39,913 nt of DNA, taken from NCBI GenBank assembly GCA_017559845.1, contig JAFYQQ010000062.1, forward strand, positions 1 to 39,913, given 5' to 3'. Shown here in pieces: positions 33,001 to 39,913 of the stretch; position 1 is the stretch's first letter; every line of letters begins with the position of its first letter. A program made the translations under genes and the position numbers. Under the pieces are notes generated by a model. It had not been told where the DNA came from, made no database searches, and saw only the letters and a program-made list of their open reading frames with translations. Origin of the DNA: Bacteroidaceae bacterium (lineage in GTDB: Bacteria > Bacteroidota > Bacteroidia > Bacteroidales > Bacteroidaceae).

Positions 33001-33673
33001 CGGGATTCTCTGCCATACCCTTTGCTACGGGATGTTCAGGAGTGAGCGCACGTGAACGGAACTCGCTCACTGCCTTCTGGTCAACAAGGTCGCGCACATC
33101 ATCATCCTCAATCAGTTCCACCTTCTGATACTCATGAGAGGTGCGGAAACCGTCGAAGAAGTTGATGAAGGGAACGCGTGACTCGATAGATGCCAAATGT
33201 GCAACGGCACTGAGGTCCATAACCTCCTGCACACTGCCTTCTGCCAACATGGCAAAACCGGTCTGACGGCAAGCCATCACGTCGCTATGGTCGCCAAAGA
33301 TGCTGAGCGAATGTGTGGCCACTGTACGGGCAGACACATGGAATACGCTGGGGAGCAACTCTCCGGCAATCTTGTACATATTGGGAATCATCAGCAACAG
33401 ACCCTGAGACGCAGTGAACGTTGTGGTGAGGGCACCAGCCTGGAGAGAGCCATGTACGGCTCCGGCAGCACCACCCTCGGACTGCATTTCCTGTACCATT
33501 ACTGTGTCACCAAAAAGGTTCTTACGGCCCTGAGCGGCCCATTCGTCCACATGCTCCGCCATGGGAGATGAGGGAGTGATGGGATAGATGGCTGCCACCT
33601 CGCTGAACATATAAGCTACATGTCCGGCACAGGTATTACCATCCCACGTCACAAATTTCTTTTCTTTTGCCAT
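30098..33673 (-). CDS. nifJ: Pyruvate:ferredoxin (flavodoxin) oxidoreductase
   Basis: 1191 residues, the full single-chain enzyme. It oxidises pyruvate with CoA to acetyl-CoA and CO2, passing electrons to ferredoxin or flavodoxin; central to anaerobic fermentation. N-terminal domain: 'GNTCAGHVAYMFSEVAAIYPITPSSPMAE' and 'FTASQGLLLMIPNMYKIAGEL'. Middle: two [4Fe-4S] ferredoxin motifs, 'CIQCNKCAFVCP' and 'CLGCGNCADVCP' (~690-760). C-terminal TPP domain: 'CSGCGETPYVKL' (~825), 'GDGASYDIGYGGLDHV' and 'DTEVYSNTGGQASKATP' (~985-1025). No subunit split. It lies 66 bp downstream of the AAA ATPase gene; the gap is AT-rich with only a weak TTTG-N20-TATTATAA promoter candidate. Confidence 0.97.
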   Translation of the reverse strand: MAKEKKFVTWDGNTCAGHVAYMFSEVAAIYPITPSSPMAEHVDEWAAQGRKNLFGDTVMVQEMQSEGGAAGAVHGSLQAGALTTTFTASQGLLLMIPNMYKIAGELLPSVFHVSARTVATHSLSIFGDHSDVMACRQTGFAMLAEGSVQEVMDLSAVAHLASIESRVPFINFFDGFRTSHEYQKVELIEDDDVRDLVDQKAVSEFRSRALTPEHPVAKGMAENPETFFAHRESCNRYYDAVPAIVEKYMAAISERTGREYKLFSYYGAEDATEVIILMGSATEAAREAIDYANANGKKYGMVSVHLYRPFSVKHLLAAVPETCQRIAVLDRTKEPGSNGEPLLLDVKDAFYATDRKPLIVGGRYALGSADVTPTMILGVYENLELPQPKDHFTVGIVDDLTFTSLPVKEEMALGGKGIFEAKFFGLGADGTVGANKNSVKIIGDNTDKYCQAYFSYDSKKSGGFTCSHLRFGDTPIRSTYQIKTPNFVACHVQAYLRMYDVLRGLQPGGQFLLNTIFEGEELVNFIPNNLKKYFAEKNITVYYINATKIAQEIGLGNRTNTILQSAFFRITEVIPVELAVEQMKKAIVKSYGKKGQDVVDMNFAAVDRGGEYKILPVDPAWANLPADEAPANDDPAFINNLVRVINAQNGDLLPVSAYKGLEDGTWQQGTSAYEKRGVAAFVPQWNAENCIQCNKCAFVCPHAAIRPFVMNDAEVAGFQGKTLDMKAPAAMKGMHFVIQVDVKDCLGCGNCADVCPGNPKLGGPALKMVAYDSSSAEMIQEDANWTYCVKQVASKQDLVDIKQSPKNSQFAQPLFEFSGACSGCGETPYVKLISQLFGDRQMVANATGCSSIYSGSIPSTPYTTNAKGQGPAWGNSLFEDFCEFGLGMVLANKKMKNRITELLKQVIAADEAPAGYKAAAEQWIAQQNDAEGSKAAAAALKPFIAEGAEAGCEVCKQLKELDHYLVKRSQWIIGGDGASYDIGYGGLDHVIGSGEDVNVFVLDTEVYSNTGGQASKATPIGAIAQFAANGKRVGKKDLGLMQATYGNVYVAQVAMGADQSQCLKAIREAEAWHGPSLIIAYAPCINHGLRAKGGMGKSQAEEAKAVECGYWHLWRNNPALAEEGKNPFQMDSKEPNWDKFQDFLEGEVRFLSLKKIAPEAAQELYDACKAAAQRRYKSYIRKSQEDWSLEE

Positions 33674-33739
33674 AATCGTGAATGTTTAATTATGTGAATT
33701 CTATTATAATAATCTAATTATTTTCTCTGAACAAACTGC

Positions 33740-34930
33740 TTAGTACAAGAAGCCATACAGCCACAAGGGTATGGTAAGTTCCTGTCCCTTGACTATATTG
33801 CCCTGGACATATATCACATCGCTGCTTCGACGAAGGACGTCTTCGGAAACGATGCGGTAACGCTGGTTGCCGTCCACAAAGAATGTGCTGCGGCGGTCGC
33901 CCACACTCAAATCGTGGCGTCCCCACAAAGCATTCTGGAAGAAGGTATCATACAAAAGCTGGCGTTCCACCTGGCCACCGGGCGCCAATGCATACATAAG
34001 ATTGGTATTGTGCATTAGCAGACGGGCAGGTTTCTTGGGGAACTTCTCATCACCACGGAAAACCATATTGATGAGACGCGCGTCGTTGAGATACTTGATA
34101 TAGTTCATCACCGTGGAGCGGCTGGTTGTCACATCAGTAGCCAACTGGCTTACATTGGGGGCGTAGGTGTTGTTGGTGGCCAGAAGATAGAGCAACTTCT
34201 TGATCTTGCACAGATATTTTAGTTCTATCTGCTGAATATGAAGAATATCCACCTCAATCATCATGTTCATCACCTTGAGCAGATTCTCCGAGAAATCTGT
34301 CTTTTCAAGGAAGAAGGGGTAATAGCCATGATGCATGTATGACTCCAGGTATTCCATGGGATTGACTTGCGCCAACACTTCATCGGCAATACGCTCATGA
34401 CGGTTGAGAATTTCACGGAGACCATACGGGCGAAGTTCCAAACCAGTCTGGATATTAATGTATTCGCGCAAGGAGAAACCGCGGAGGTTGTAACTGCTGA
34501 CCAGTCCGCAAAGTTCGGGATTCTCATCCTTGAGCCTCATTACCGAACTACCGGTAAAGACAATGCGCAAATGCGGATAACGGTCATATATAAGACGGAT
34601 TTCCTGGCTCCAACGTGGTTGTTTGAAGACCTGGTCAATAAGCAACACCTGACCGCCGGAACGCACGAACTCGCTGGCAAACTCGTGCAACGTATGTCCC
34701 TGAAAATAAAAATGGTTCATATTGACATAGAGGCAACGACGGTCGCGCATGCCAAAATGTTCACGGGCGTATTGAAGCAAGAATGTGGTTTTTCCCACTC
34801 CCCTGCTGCCCTTGATTCCTATCAGACGGTCGCGCCAATTGATCTCATCCATCAGCGCGCGCCGCACGGGGGCACCCAGGTGCTCCAATAAATATCGGTG
34901 TGTACGAAAGAATGTTTCAAGCATACCCAT
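33740..34930 (-). CDS. AAA-type ATPase (AAA_14/DUF4143-like) with altered Walker B
   Basis: 396 residues from the ATG at 34930 (MGMLETFFRTHRYLLEHLGAP); an ATG two codons on is also possible, and the longer frame to 34951 overlaps the promoter. Family: AAA_14 ATPase domain with C-terminal DUF4143. Walker A GSRGVGKTT (~41-49); Walker B VLLID at ~95-99 is followed by Gln100 (codon CAG, minus strand of 34631-34633) where the family has Glu; sensor-like 'IVFTGSS' (~123-129). The C-terminal half has a helix-turn-helix-like 'VSQLATDVTTSRSTVMNYIKYLNDARLI' and the nuclease-like DUF4143 tail. Function unknown for most members; they are often paralogous, mobile-associated genes. Confidence 0.85.
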   Translation of the reverse strand: MGMLETFFRTHRYLLEHLGAPVRRALMDEINWRDRLIGIKGSRGVGKTTFLLQYAREHFGMRDRRCLYVNMNHFYFQGHTLHEFASEFVRSGGQVLLIDQVFKQPRWSQEIRLIYDRYPHLRIVFTGSSVMRLKDENPELCGLVSSYNLRGFSLREYINIQTGLELRPYGLREILNRHERIADEVLAQVNPMEYLESYMHHGYYPFFLEKTDFSENLLKVMNMMIEVDILHIQQIELKYLCKIKKLLYLLATNNTYAPNVSQLATDVTTSRSTVMNYIKYLNDARLINMVFRGDEKFPKKPARLLMHNTNLMYALAPGGQVERQLLYDTFFQNALWGRHDLSVGDRRSTFFVDGNQRYRIVSEDVLRRSSDVIYVQGNIVKGQELTIPLWLYGFLY

Positions 34931-34948
34931 TTCTGATGATAACGGGTA

Positions 34949-34979
34949 CAAAGTTAATCAAAAAACCTAAAATTGCAAA
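34949..34979 (-). promoter_or_regulatory. Complete promoter of the AAA ATPase gene
   Basis: Minus strand: TTTG (34979-34976), exactly 19 bp, TAACTTTG (34956-34949), then about 18 bases to the ATG at 34930. Full consensus match. It rules out the longer open frame starting at 34951. Confidence 0.75.
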
Positions 34980-34999
34980 GTCTCTTTGACAAAAAGTGA

Positions 35000-35692
35000 T
35001 TATTTTTCCGGGAATACAGAGATATGCCGCATCTGGTTCATGATGGCAGTCTGGCGACGAAGCATATACTTTGAAGGCTTGCTGCTGTCAAACTTCAAAG
35101 GATTGGGCAATGTCGCGGCCACAAGCGCACAATTGGCACGGGTCAGTTCTGCACTGGGACGACGGAAATGCCATTGGGCAACAGCTTCGGCCCCGTATAT
35201 ACCGTCACCCATTTCTATGGAGTTGAGGTAGACTTCCATAATGCGATGTTTGCCCCAAATCCATTCTATAAGAACTGTAAAATATGCTTCCAGCCCCTTT
35301 CGCAACCAAGTGGAACCGGGCCAAAGGAAAACGTTCTTGGCTGTCTGCTGGGAGATTGTGCTTCCTCCACGAAGTTTTTTCCCGTCTTCCTTGTGTTCCT
35401 TAACGGCTTTTTTGATTTCCACAAAATCAAAGCCTTTATGCGTAAGAAAACGCTGGTCTTCGCTTGCCATTACAGCCACAGGCATATAAAGGGACATGGA
35501 GTCCATGGGAACCCAATGATGGCGCATACGGATGGTTTCGCCACGTGACACCTGCTGGACACAGCGTATGACCATCAGTGGAGTAATGTGGACCGGGAAC
35601 CATTTGTATATAAAAACGGAAAGGATTGTACTCCCAAAGAACAGGAGTACAATCCACCGTATAGTTCGCTGGATACGTTTCAGCAAATTCAT
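35000..35692 (-). CDS. mtgA: Monofunctional peptidoglycan glycosyltransferase MtgA
   Basis: 230 residues. Polymerises lipid II into glycan strands (GT51). N-terminal membrane anchor (~10-32), then the family motifs: motif I 'VMASEDQRFLTHKGFD' with the catalytic Glu78; motif II 'LRGGSTISQQTAKNVFL' (~108-123); motif III 'RKGLEAYFTVLIEWIWGKHRIMEVYLNSIEMG' (~131-162); motif IV 'YGAEAVAQWHF'. No transpeptidase domain. Its ATG overlaps the TAA of the OmpA-lipoprotein gene by one base (TAATG), so translation is coupled. Confidence 0.95.
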   Translation of the reverse strand: MNLLKRIQRTIRWIVLLFFGSTILSVFIYKWFPVHITPLMVIRCVQQVSRGETIRMRHHWVPMDSMSLYMPVAVMASEDQRFLTHKGFDFVEIKKAVKEHKEDGKKLRGGSTISQQTAKNVFLWPGSTWLRKGLEAYFTVLIEWIWGKHRIMEVYLNSIEMGDGIYGAEAVAQWHFRRPSAELTRANCALVAATLPNPLKFDSSKPSKYMLRRQTAIMNQMRHISVFPEK

Positions 35693-36411
35693 TATTGCAA
35701 TGTGCCAGCGTTAGCAGCATTGATCATTTCCTGGCTGGCATAGAGGTAAATCTCTACACGGCGGCTGGCCGCACGGTCTTCCTTGCCGTCAGGACCATAT
35801 ACCAGGAAGTCGGGGTTCTCGCCAAAACCTTCTGTGCTGGTAATCTGAGAAGGATCTACACGGCAGGTACCGGTAAGATAGGCTTTCACCGCATTGGCAC
35901 GACTCTGGCTCAAAGTGAGGTTGAGTGCATCAGAACCATCGCTGCTGGCAAATCCCTGGATAGAAACATCAACGTCTGAATAGATATTGAGCACCTCGGT
36001 CGCAAATTTCATCAATGAAGACTTGGCTGCGGGCTGCAGGTCAGACTTGCCTGCGGCAAAAAGCACACCATTGTCAAGTGTAACCTTTACAGCTTCCAAT
36101 CCACGTCCGTCCTTAGTAGTCTCAACAGTTGCGTCCTGCATGGCTGCAGCAGCTGCTGCCTTTGCCTTGTCCATCTTACGTCCGATAAGTGCTCCGGCAG
36201 TTGTTCCCACTGCCACACCAGCGGCTGCGCCGATAGCTGCGCCCTTACCTGCGTTTCCGGTAGCCTTACCAATCAAAGCACCTACTCCAGCACCTAAGGC
36301 ACCACCGCCTCCGGCACCGATTAATGAACCCTTGAGCGTATTGGACGCTCCACAACCTGACAACAAGATTGAGATTCCGGCAACTCCGGCAATTGTCTTG
36401 AATAATTTCAT
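35692..36411 (-). CDS. OmpA-family lipoprotein with glycine-zipper region
   Basis: 239 residues. Lipobox ILLSGC, Cys20. A glycine zipper (~28-80, 'GAGGGGALGAGVGALIGKATGNAGKGAAIGAAAG' pattern) suggests membrane association. The C-terminal OmpA domain (~105-230: 'GVLFAAGKSDLQPAAKSSL', 'SIQGFASSDGSDALNLTLSQSRANAVKAYL', 'RAASRRVEIYL') binds the diaminopimelate of peptidoglycan, linking outer membrane to wall. It is transcribed first, coupled to mtgA by a one-base stop/start overlap. Promoter -7 box at 36516-36523 gives a 100-nt leader. Confidence 0.93.
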   Translation of the reverse strand: MKLFKTIAGVAGISILLSGCGASNTLKGSLIGAGGGGALGAGVGALIGKATGNAGKGAAIGAAAGVAVGTTAGALIGRKMDKAKAAAAAAMQDATVETTKDGRGLEAVKVTLDNGVLFAAGKSDLQPAAKSSLMKFATEVLNIYSDVDVSIQGFASSDGSDALNLTLSQSRANAVKAYLTGTCRVDPSQITSTEGFGENPDFLVYGPDGKEDRAASRRVEIYLYASQEMINAANAGTLQ

Positions 36412-36515
36412 AGTTCCTAAAAATTAATACTTTTATATAATGTTAACAATTCTAAGCCTATTCCTTGGAAGAGTTCGCAAGCGAAACTTTTCCTTATCCA
36501 TCTTTTTTTCGAACA

Positions 36516-36523
36516 CAAAGATA
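36516..36523 (-). promoter_or_regulatory. -7 box (TATCTTTG) of the OmpA-lipoprotein/mtgA operon
   Basis: Exact TAnnTTTG on the minus strand about 105 nt before the ATG at 36411. The leader includes a TTCGC/GCGAA hairpin near 36473-36484. It is divergent to the proS promoter 44 bp away. Confidence 0.5.
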
Positions 36524-36566
36524 CATATTTTTATTCATGGTGGACACGATTTTGCGTTATTTTTCG

Positions 36567-36574
36567 TATTTTTG
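36567..36574 (+). promoter_or_regulatory. -7 box (TATTTTTG) of proS
   Basis: Matches TAnnTTTG, 32 bases before the proS ATG at 36607. No -33 TTTG at the expected distance. Confidence 0.5.
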
Positions 36575-36606
36575 CAAAAATTTTCACAACAATTCACATT
36601 TTACCT

Positions 36607-38085
36607 ATGGCAAAAGAATTAGAATTCCTCACCAAGAGAAGTGAGGACTACTCAAAATGGTACAACGAACTGGTGGTTAAAGCCGACCTGGCCGAACAAT
36701 CAGATGTGCGCGGCTGCATGGTGATAAAGCCCTATGGTTATGCCATCTGGGAAAAAATGCAACGCATTCTGGACGAGATGTTCAAGGAGACCGGAGTACA
36801 GAACGCATACTTCCCCTTGCTCATCCCCAAATCATTCCTCAGCAGAGAGGCTGAACATGTTGAAGGTTTTGCCAAGGAGTGTGCTGTGGTTACACACTAC
36901 CGTCTGAAAACCAATGAAACGCATGATGGTGTAGTGGTTGACCCAGCTGCACGATTGGAAGAAGAACTCATCATCCGTCCCACAAGCGAAACTATTATCT
37001 GGAACACTTTCAAGAACTGGATCCACTCTTACCGCGACCTGCCCGTTCTGTGCAACCAGTGGTGTAACGTAATGCGATGGGAAATGCGTACACGCTTGTT
37101 CCTGCGCACAGCAGAATTTTTGTGGCAGGAAGGCCACACAGCCCACGCCACCAAAGAAGAAGCAGAAGAACGTGCACGCCAGATGCTTGGAATATATGCC
37201 GAATTCGCTGAAAAGTATATGGCCGTACCCGTAGTACAGGGTGTGAAGAGCGAGACAGAACGATTTGCTGGAGCCTTGGACACCTACACTATCGAAGCCA
37301 TGATGCAAGACGGCAAAGCCTTGCAAAGCGGAACAAGCCACTTCTTGGGACAAAATTTCGGAAAGGCCTTTGATGTGCAATTCCTCAACAAAGAGAACAA
37401 ACCCGAATACGCCTGGGCAACCAGTTGGGGCGTAAGCACCCGATTAATGGGCGCGCTCATCATGACCCATTCTGATGACAACGGTTTGGTACTGCCCCCC
37501 GCATTGGCTCCCATTCAGGTCGTAATCATACCTATTGGCAAGCCAGCGCAAATGGAACAATTAGACACCAAGGCACAAGAAATCGTGAACGACCTGAAGG
37601 CTCTCGGTATTAGTGTCAAGTATGACAACGCAGACAATAAGCGCCCAGGCTTCAAGTTCGCAGATTACGAGCTCAAGGGTGTGCCGGTACGTCTGGTATT
37701 GGGTGCGCGTGACCTGGAACAGGGTGTCGTGGAAATCATGCGTCGCGACACACTTGAGAAAGAGAATGTTTCAATTGAAGGCATTGCCAACTACATCAAG
37801 AATTTGCTTGATGACATTCAGAACAACATTTTCAAGAAAGCCAAAGATTTCCGCGACTGCCACATCTACGAATGTAACGATTACGAAGATTTCAAGGCAA
37901 GAGTCAAGAACGGTGGTTTCTTCCTCTGTCATTGGGATGGCACGGCAGAAACTGAAGCCCGCATCAAGGAAGAGACACAAGCAACAATCCGCTGTGTCCC
38001 CTATGGTTTTGAACAGACACCTGGCGTGGACATGGTAAGCGGCAAACCCGCTGTTGCCCGTGTGCTTATGGCTCGTTCATATTAA
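36607..38085 (+). CDS. proS: Prolyl-tRNA synthetase, archaeal/eukaryote-like type
   Basis: 492 residues. Charges tRNA(Pro). Class II core: '[21 protein letters not shown]' near 33-53, motif 2 '[24 protein letters not shown]' (~157-180), motif 3 '[21 protein letters not shown]' (~268-288), '[14 protein letters not shown]'. Anticodon-binding domain ~295-390 ('VVIIPIG'), then the C-terminal extension ending in Tyr ('ARVLMARSY') that marks the archaeal/eukaryotic form lacking the bacterial editing insertion. Length fits. It stands alone between a divergent promoter region and a strong terminator. Confidence 0.97.
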   Translation: MAKELEFLTKRSEDYSKWYNELVVKADLAEQSDVRGCMVIKPYGYAIWEKMQRILDEMFKETGVQNAYFPLLIPKSFLSREAEHVEGFAKECAVVTHYRLKTNETHDGVVVDPAARLEEELIIRPTSETIIWNTFKNWIHSYRDLPVLCNQWCNVMRWEMRTRLFLRTAEFLWQEGHTAHATKEEAEERARQMLGIYAEFAEKYMAVPVVQGVKSETERFAGALDTYTIEAMMQDGKALQSGTSHFLGQNFGKAFDVQFLNKENKPEYAWATSWGVSTRLMGALIMTHSDDNGLVLPPALAPIQVVIIPIGKPAQMEQLDTKAQEIVNDLKALGISVKYDNADNKRPGFKFADYELKGVPVRLVLGARDLEQGVVEIMRRDTLEKENVSIEGIANYIKNLLDDIQNNIFKKAKDFRDCHIYECNDYEDFKARVKNGGFFLCHWDGTAETEARIKEETQATIRCVPYGFEQTPGVDMVSGKPAVARVLMARSY

Positions 38086-38111
38086 AAATCTCCTTTAGGG
38101 AACACCGCATT

Positions 38112-38163
38112 AAAAAACTCCCGTTCACAACCTCTGTTTGAGAAATGTGAACGGGAGTTTTTC
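38112..38163. terminator. Strong bidirectional terminator between proS and the beta-helix gene
   Basis: Perfect 17-bp stem, AAAAACTCCCGTTCACA (38113-38129) with its complement at 38146-38162, with A's on one side and T's on the other, so it serves both convergent genes. Confidence 0.92.
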
Positions 38164-38207
38164 GATGTATGAGTCTTTAATCCATAAGCCCCTTGAATTT
38201 GAGGATA

Positions 38208-39677
38208 TCAGGGAATATCATCTTCTTCGACTAAAATATAACGGCCGCCTTCTTCGTCAAACAATCTACGAATAAGATTACCGTAATTCTCATCAACCGT
38301 ATATATCTTTTCGGGTGAACCCAACAAGGCATCCGTACCCTTAAGCAATATATGGGTATTGTTTTGTAGTTTTGGGAGCCATTCAGGGTTATCAGCAGAA
38401 ATGTGAAGAGAATGCGGTTTACTTCGGTCAAACACATTGCCTATAATACGGAAATTTGACGCTTTATTATAGTGTCCCCAGCTCTTAATCAGCGCAGGAG
38501 TCGTCTTATCAGGACGTTGATTGCCAAAACCATAACCAGCGCGACGCAAAATGTTACCGGTGAACAGGACATTCTGCATCCGACGATTTGCCCCGTTTTC
38601 AGCCTTTCCGACAAAATATTCAATCGCATAAACACAATCTTCAATCAAATTGTTTGAATAAGTGACATCATGCATTAACACCTCCTCGATTCCTACTGCA
38701 GAAATCTGATGTGTAATACCTGCGTCATAACATTGATAGACATAACAATGATCAATGACATAACGACCACAACCTCCATAAATTTCTATACCATTACCAT
38801 ACCGAGTAGGCTGTCGGTCACCATAAAATTGTATGCTGCCACCAATCCAACCTAACTCACAGTTTCTAACCACAAGACTTTGAGTAGTTCCGCTTCCGAT
38901 GCCATGAGAGCCAACATATTTAATGCAGAAATTATCTATGATAACATCATCTGTCGCATAAAATCCATGTCGTCTTATTGGCATCTCTATCGATTTGAAA
39001 CGTTCAGAAGGATTACCCCGATGAGAGCAAAGATACACAATTCCGTTAGTGGGTTCATGCCAAAAATCTAAATCACGATGTAAATCTGCAAAGGAGGTAA
39101 ATTTCTCATTTAAATCAATATGTAAGGTAGTACTATGATCGTCTGATTTTCGTTTCATCACCTTGAATGCAGTTTCTTCTCCTTCATTCATAACAAGAAC
39201 CGCCACATCAAGATCAATACGCTCACTATATGCATATACATTAGGAATGTGTGTTTCAATCCATCTTCCACTTTGTGCTGCGTTTAACGGAGAACCATTA
39301 AGAATAGGCTTATCACCTTTACCATAAGCAGAATAAGTCACTCCAGCCTTTGTATGTATACAACCTCTCCACACATCTCCACGCCTAAAAAGGACCACAT
39401 CTCCCTTTTTGAGATCTAACGAATTTACTTTATTCAATGATTTAAAAGGCTGGCGTTGATTTGTTCCTGAATTGGAATCATCTCCATCTTCTGAAACATA
39501 ATAAACTACGCCATTAACTGAATAATCAGATTTGGCGCGCAGAATCGTATTCTTTAGTTTGCGAGCTTTTTTCTCAATTTTAATGTAATCTTTGTTGAAA
39601 CTATTACCATTAACGAAATTTGAAAATGTAAAAGTAAATATAAAGGTTAGGAATAAAAACAAGTCTTGTCGTTTCAT
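38208..39677 (-). CDS. Secreted right-handed beta-helix protein (pectate-lyase-like fold)
   Basis: 489 residues with a signal peptide (MKRQDLFLFLTFIFTFTFSNFVNG). 'VYYVSEDGDDSNSGTNQRQPFKSLNKVNSLDLKKGDVVLFRRGDVWRG' (~58-106) is the typical start of parallel beta-helix glycan lyases and hydrolases; later repeats carry N/D-rich turns ('IIDNFCIKYVGSHGIG', 'NGIEIYGGCGRYVIDHCYVYQCYDAGI', 'TYSNNLIEDCVYAIEYF', 'VLFTGNILRRAGYGFG'). Substrate unknown. Its DNA is visibly more AT-rich than the neighbours and uses many A/T-ending codons, a sign of acquisition. It sits between proS and the end of an rRNA operon. Confidence 0.83.
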   Translation of the reverse strand: MKRQDLFLFLTFIFTFTFSNFVNGNSFNKDYIKIEKKARKLKNTILRAKSDYSVNGVVYYVSEDGDDSNSGTNQRQPFKSLNKVNSLDLKKGDVVLFRRGDVWRGCIHTKAGVTYSAYGKGDKPILNGSPLNAAQSGRWIETHIPNVYAYSERIDLDVAVLVMNEGEETAFKVMKRKSDDHSTTLHIDLNEKFTSFADLHRDLDFWHEPTNGIVYLCSHRGNPSERFKSIEMPIRRHGFYATDDVIIDNFCIKYVGSHGIGSGTTQSLVVRNCELGWIGGSIQFYGDRQPTRYGNGIEIYGGCGRYVIDHCYVYQCYDAGITHQISAVGIEEVLMHDVTYSNNLIEDCVYAIEYFVGKAENGANRRMQNVLFTGNILRRAGYGFGNQRPDKTTPALIKSWGHYNKASNFRIIGNVFDRSKPHSLHISADNPEWLPKLQNNTHILLKGTDALLGSPEKIYTVDENYGNLIRRLFDEEGGRYILVEEDDIP

Positions 39678-39705
39678 TTTAGATATTAGGTTGATTATTT
39701 CAAGA

Positions 39706-39713
39706 CAAAATTA
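39706..39713 (-). promoter_or_regulatory. -7 box (TAATTTTG) of the beta-helix protein gene
   Basis: Matches TAnnTTTG on the minus strand, 28 bases before the ATG at 39677; the surroundings are AT-rich, so the chance-match risk is higher than elsewhere. Confidence 0.4.
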
Positions 39714-39770
39714 TAAAAAATATGACATAAATAACATCATTTATTGTAAAAATTAGAATGTACATGAACA

Positions 39771-39810
39771 AAAAAAGAGTTTCCCAAACTTTTACGCTCC
39801 AGGAAACTCT
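39771..39810 (-). terminator. Terminator of the rRNA operon
   Basis: Minus strand: AGAGTTTCC / GGAAACTCT 9-bp stem (39802-39810 with 39776-39784) followed by a T7 run (39770-39776 region). It follows the 5S gene by about 16 bases. Confidence 0.8.
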
Positions 39811-39825
39811 CTCTGTTAAAGAAAA

Positions 39826-39913
39826 ACGGCGGCTACCTACTCTCCCACGGGTGTGCAGTACCATCGGCGCGGGCGGGCTTAACTGCTCTGTTCGGAATGG
39901 GAAGAGGTGGGAC
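39826..39913 (-). rRNA. rrf: 5S ribosomal RNA (3' part, cut by the window end)
   Basis: The minus strand carries the universal 5S core: CCATTCCGAACAGAG, AGTTAAGCCCGCC, GCGCCGATGGTACTGC and GGGAGAGTAGG. About 88 bases are present; some 20-25 at the 5' end lie beyond 39913. The larger rRNA genes are expected past the window on the same strand. Confidence 0.96.

Noticed and set aside
33674..33739. nifJ promoter (TTTG-N20-TATTATAA)
   Set aside because: The -7 part matches the consensus too poorly; not listed as a feature.
34931..34951. Longer start for the AAA ATPase at 34951
   Set aside because: It would overlap the -7 box at 34949-34956, so those codons cannot be in the main transcript.

Overview
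The window looks like a chromosomal segment of a Bacteroidales bacterium, most likely Prevotellaceae or a close relative. The evidence is the recurrent promoter element TAnnTTTG (the Bacteroidetes -7 box, in several places with a -33 TTTG or NTTG 19-20 bp upstream), the near absence of Shine-Dalgarno sites, an HU-like DNA-binding protein fused to a winged helix, secreted proteins ending in a short 'GxYIxxGxK' sorting-like tail, a TonB-dependent receptor, a flavodiiron protein, NifJ-type pyruvate oxidoreductase and the eukaryote/archaeal-like form of prolyl-tRNA synthetase. These point to an anaerobic, glycan-using gut or oral organism. No species can be named from sequence reading alone.

Layout. 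1-880: the start of a leftward gene, a 420-bp spacer and the RNase P RNA. 881-4024: a rightward run of a BrkB/YihY membrane protein, an undetected 50-residue membrane peptide and an ABC-F ATPase. 4200-4977: a broken Fic gene. 5070-9028: leftward genes for a GH26 mannanase-like enzyme, a metallo-beta-lactamase-fold hydrolase, a small beta-barrel outer-membrane protein and CstA, with a divergent LuxR-type regulator at 9051. 9642-10587: a convergent intergenic region holding a Y1 (IS200-like/RAYT-like) transposase bracketed by mirrored hairpins, then a MITE-like repeat. 10588-16174: leftward flavodiiron protein, GHL10-type hydrolase, and a TonB receptor/lipoprotein pair. 16389-26623: three large secreted proteins with related C-terminal tails, interrupted by a second MITE-like copy and a 22-bp palindromic array. 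26909-30097: a hydrolase-like secreted protein in apparent operon with an HU/winged-helix protein, which is preceded by a striking 21-bp-period palindrome array. 30098-36411: NifJ, an AAA ATPase whose Walker B glutamate is replaced by glutamine, MtgA and an OmpA-like lipoprotein. 36607-39913: ProS, a bidirectional terminator, an AT-rich beta-helix protein, and the 3' part of a 5S rRNA gene closing an rRNA operon on the minus strand.

How the parts fit. The enzymes and envelope proteins suit a fermentative cell feeding on polysaccharide: GH26 and GHL10 hydrolases, secreted modular proteins, CstA for substrate uptake, NifJ for pyruvate oxidation, FprA for O2/NO removal, and MtgA with the OmpA lipoprotein for wall maintenance. 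The least explained material is non-coding: the hairpin-bracketed transposase, the two MITE-like repeats placed just after stop codons, and two arrays of palindromic sites with exact helical spacing (4 x 21 bp upstream of the HU/winged-helix gene; 3-4 x 22 bp upstream of the 1496-residue surface protein).
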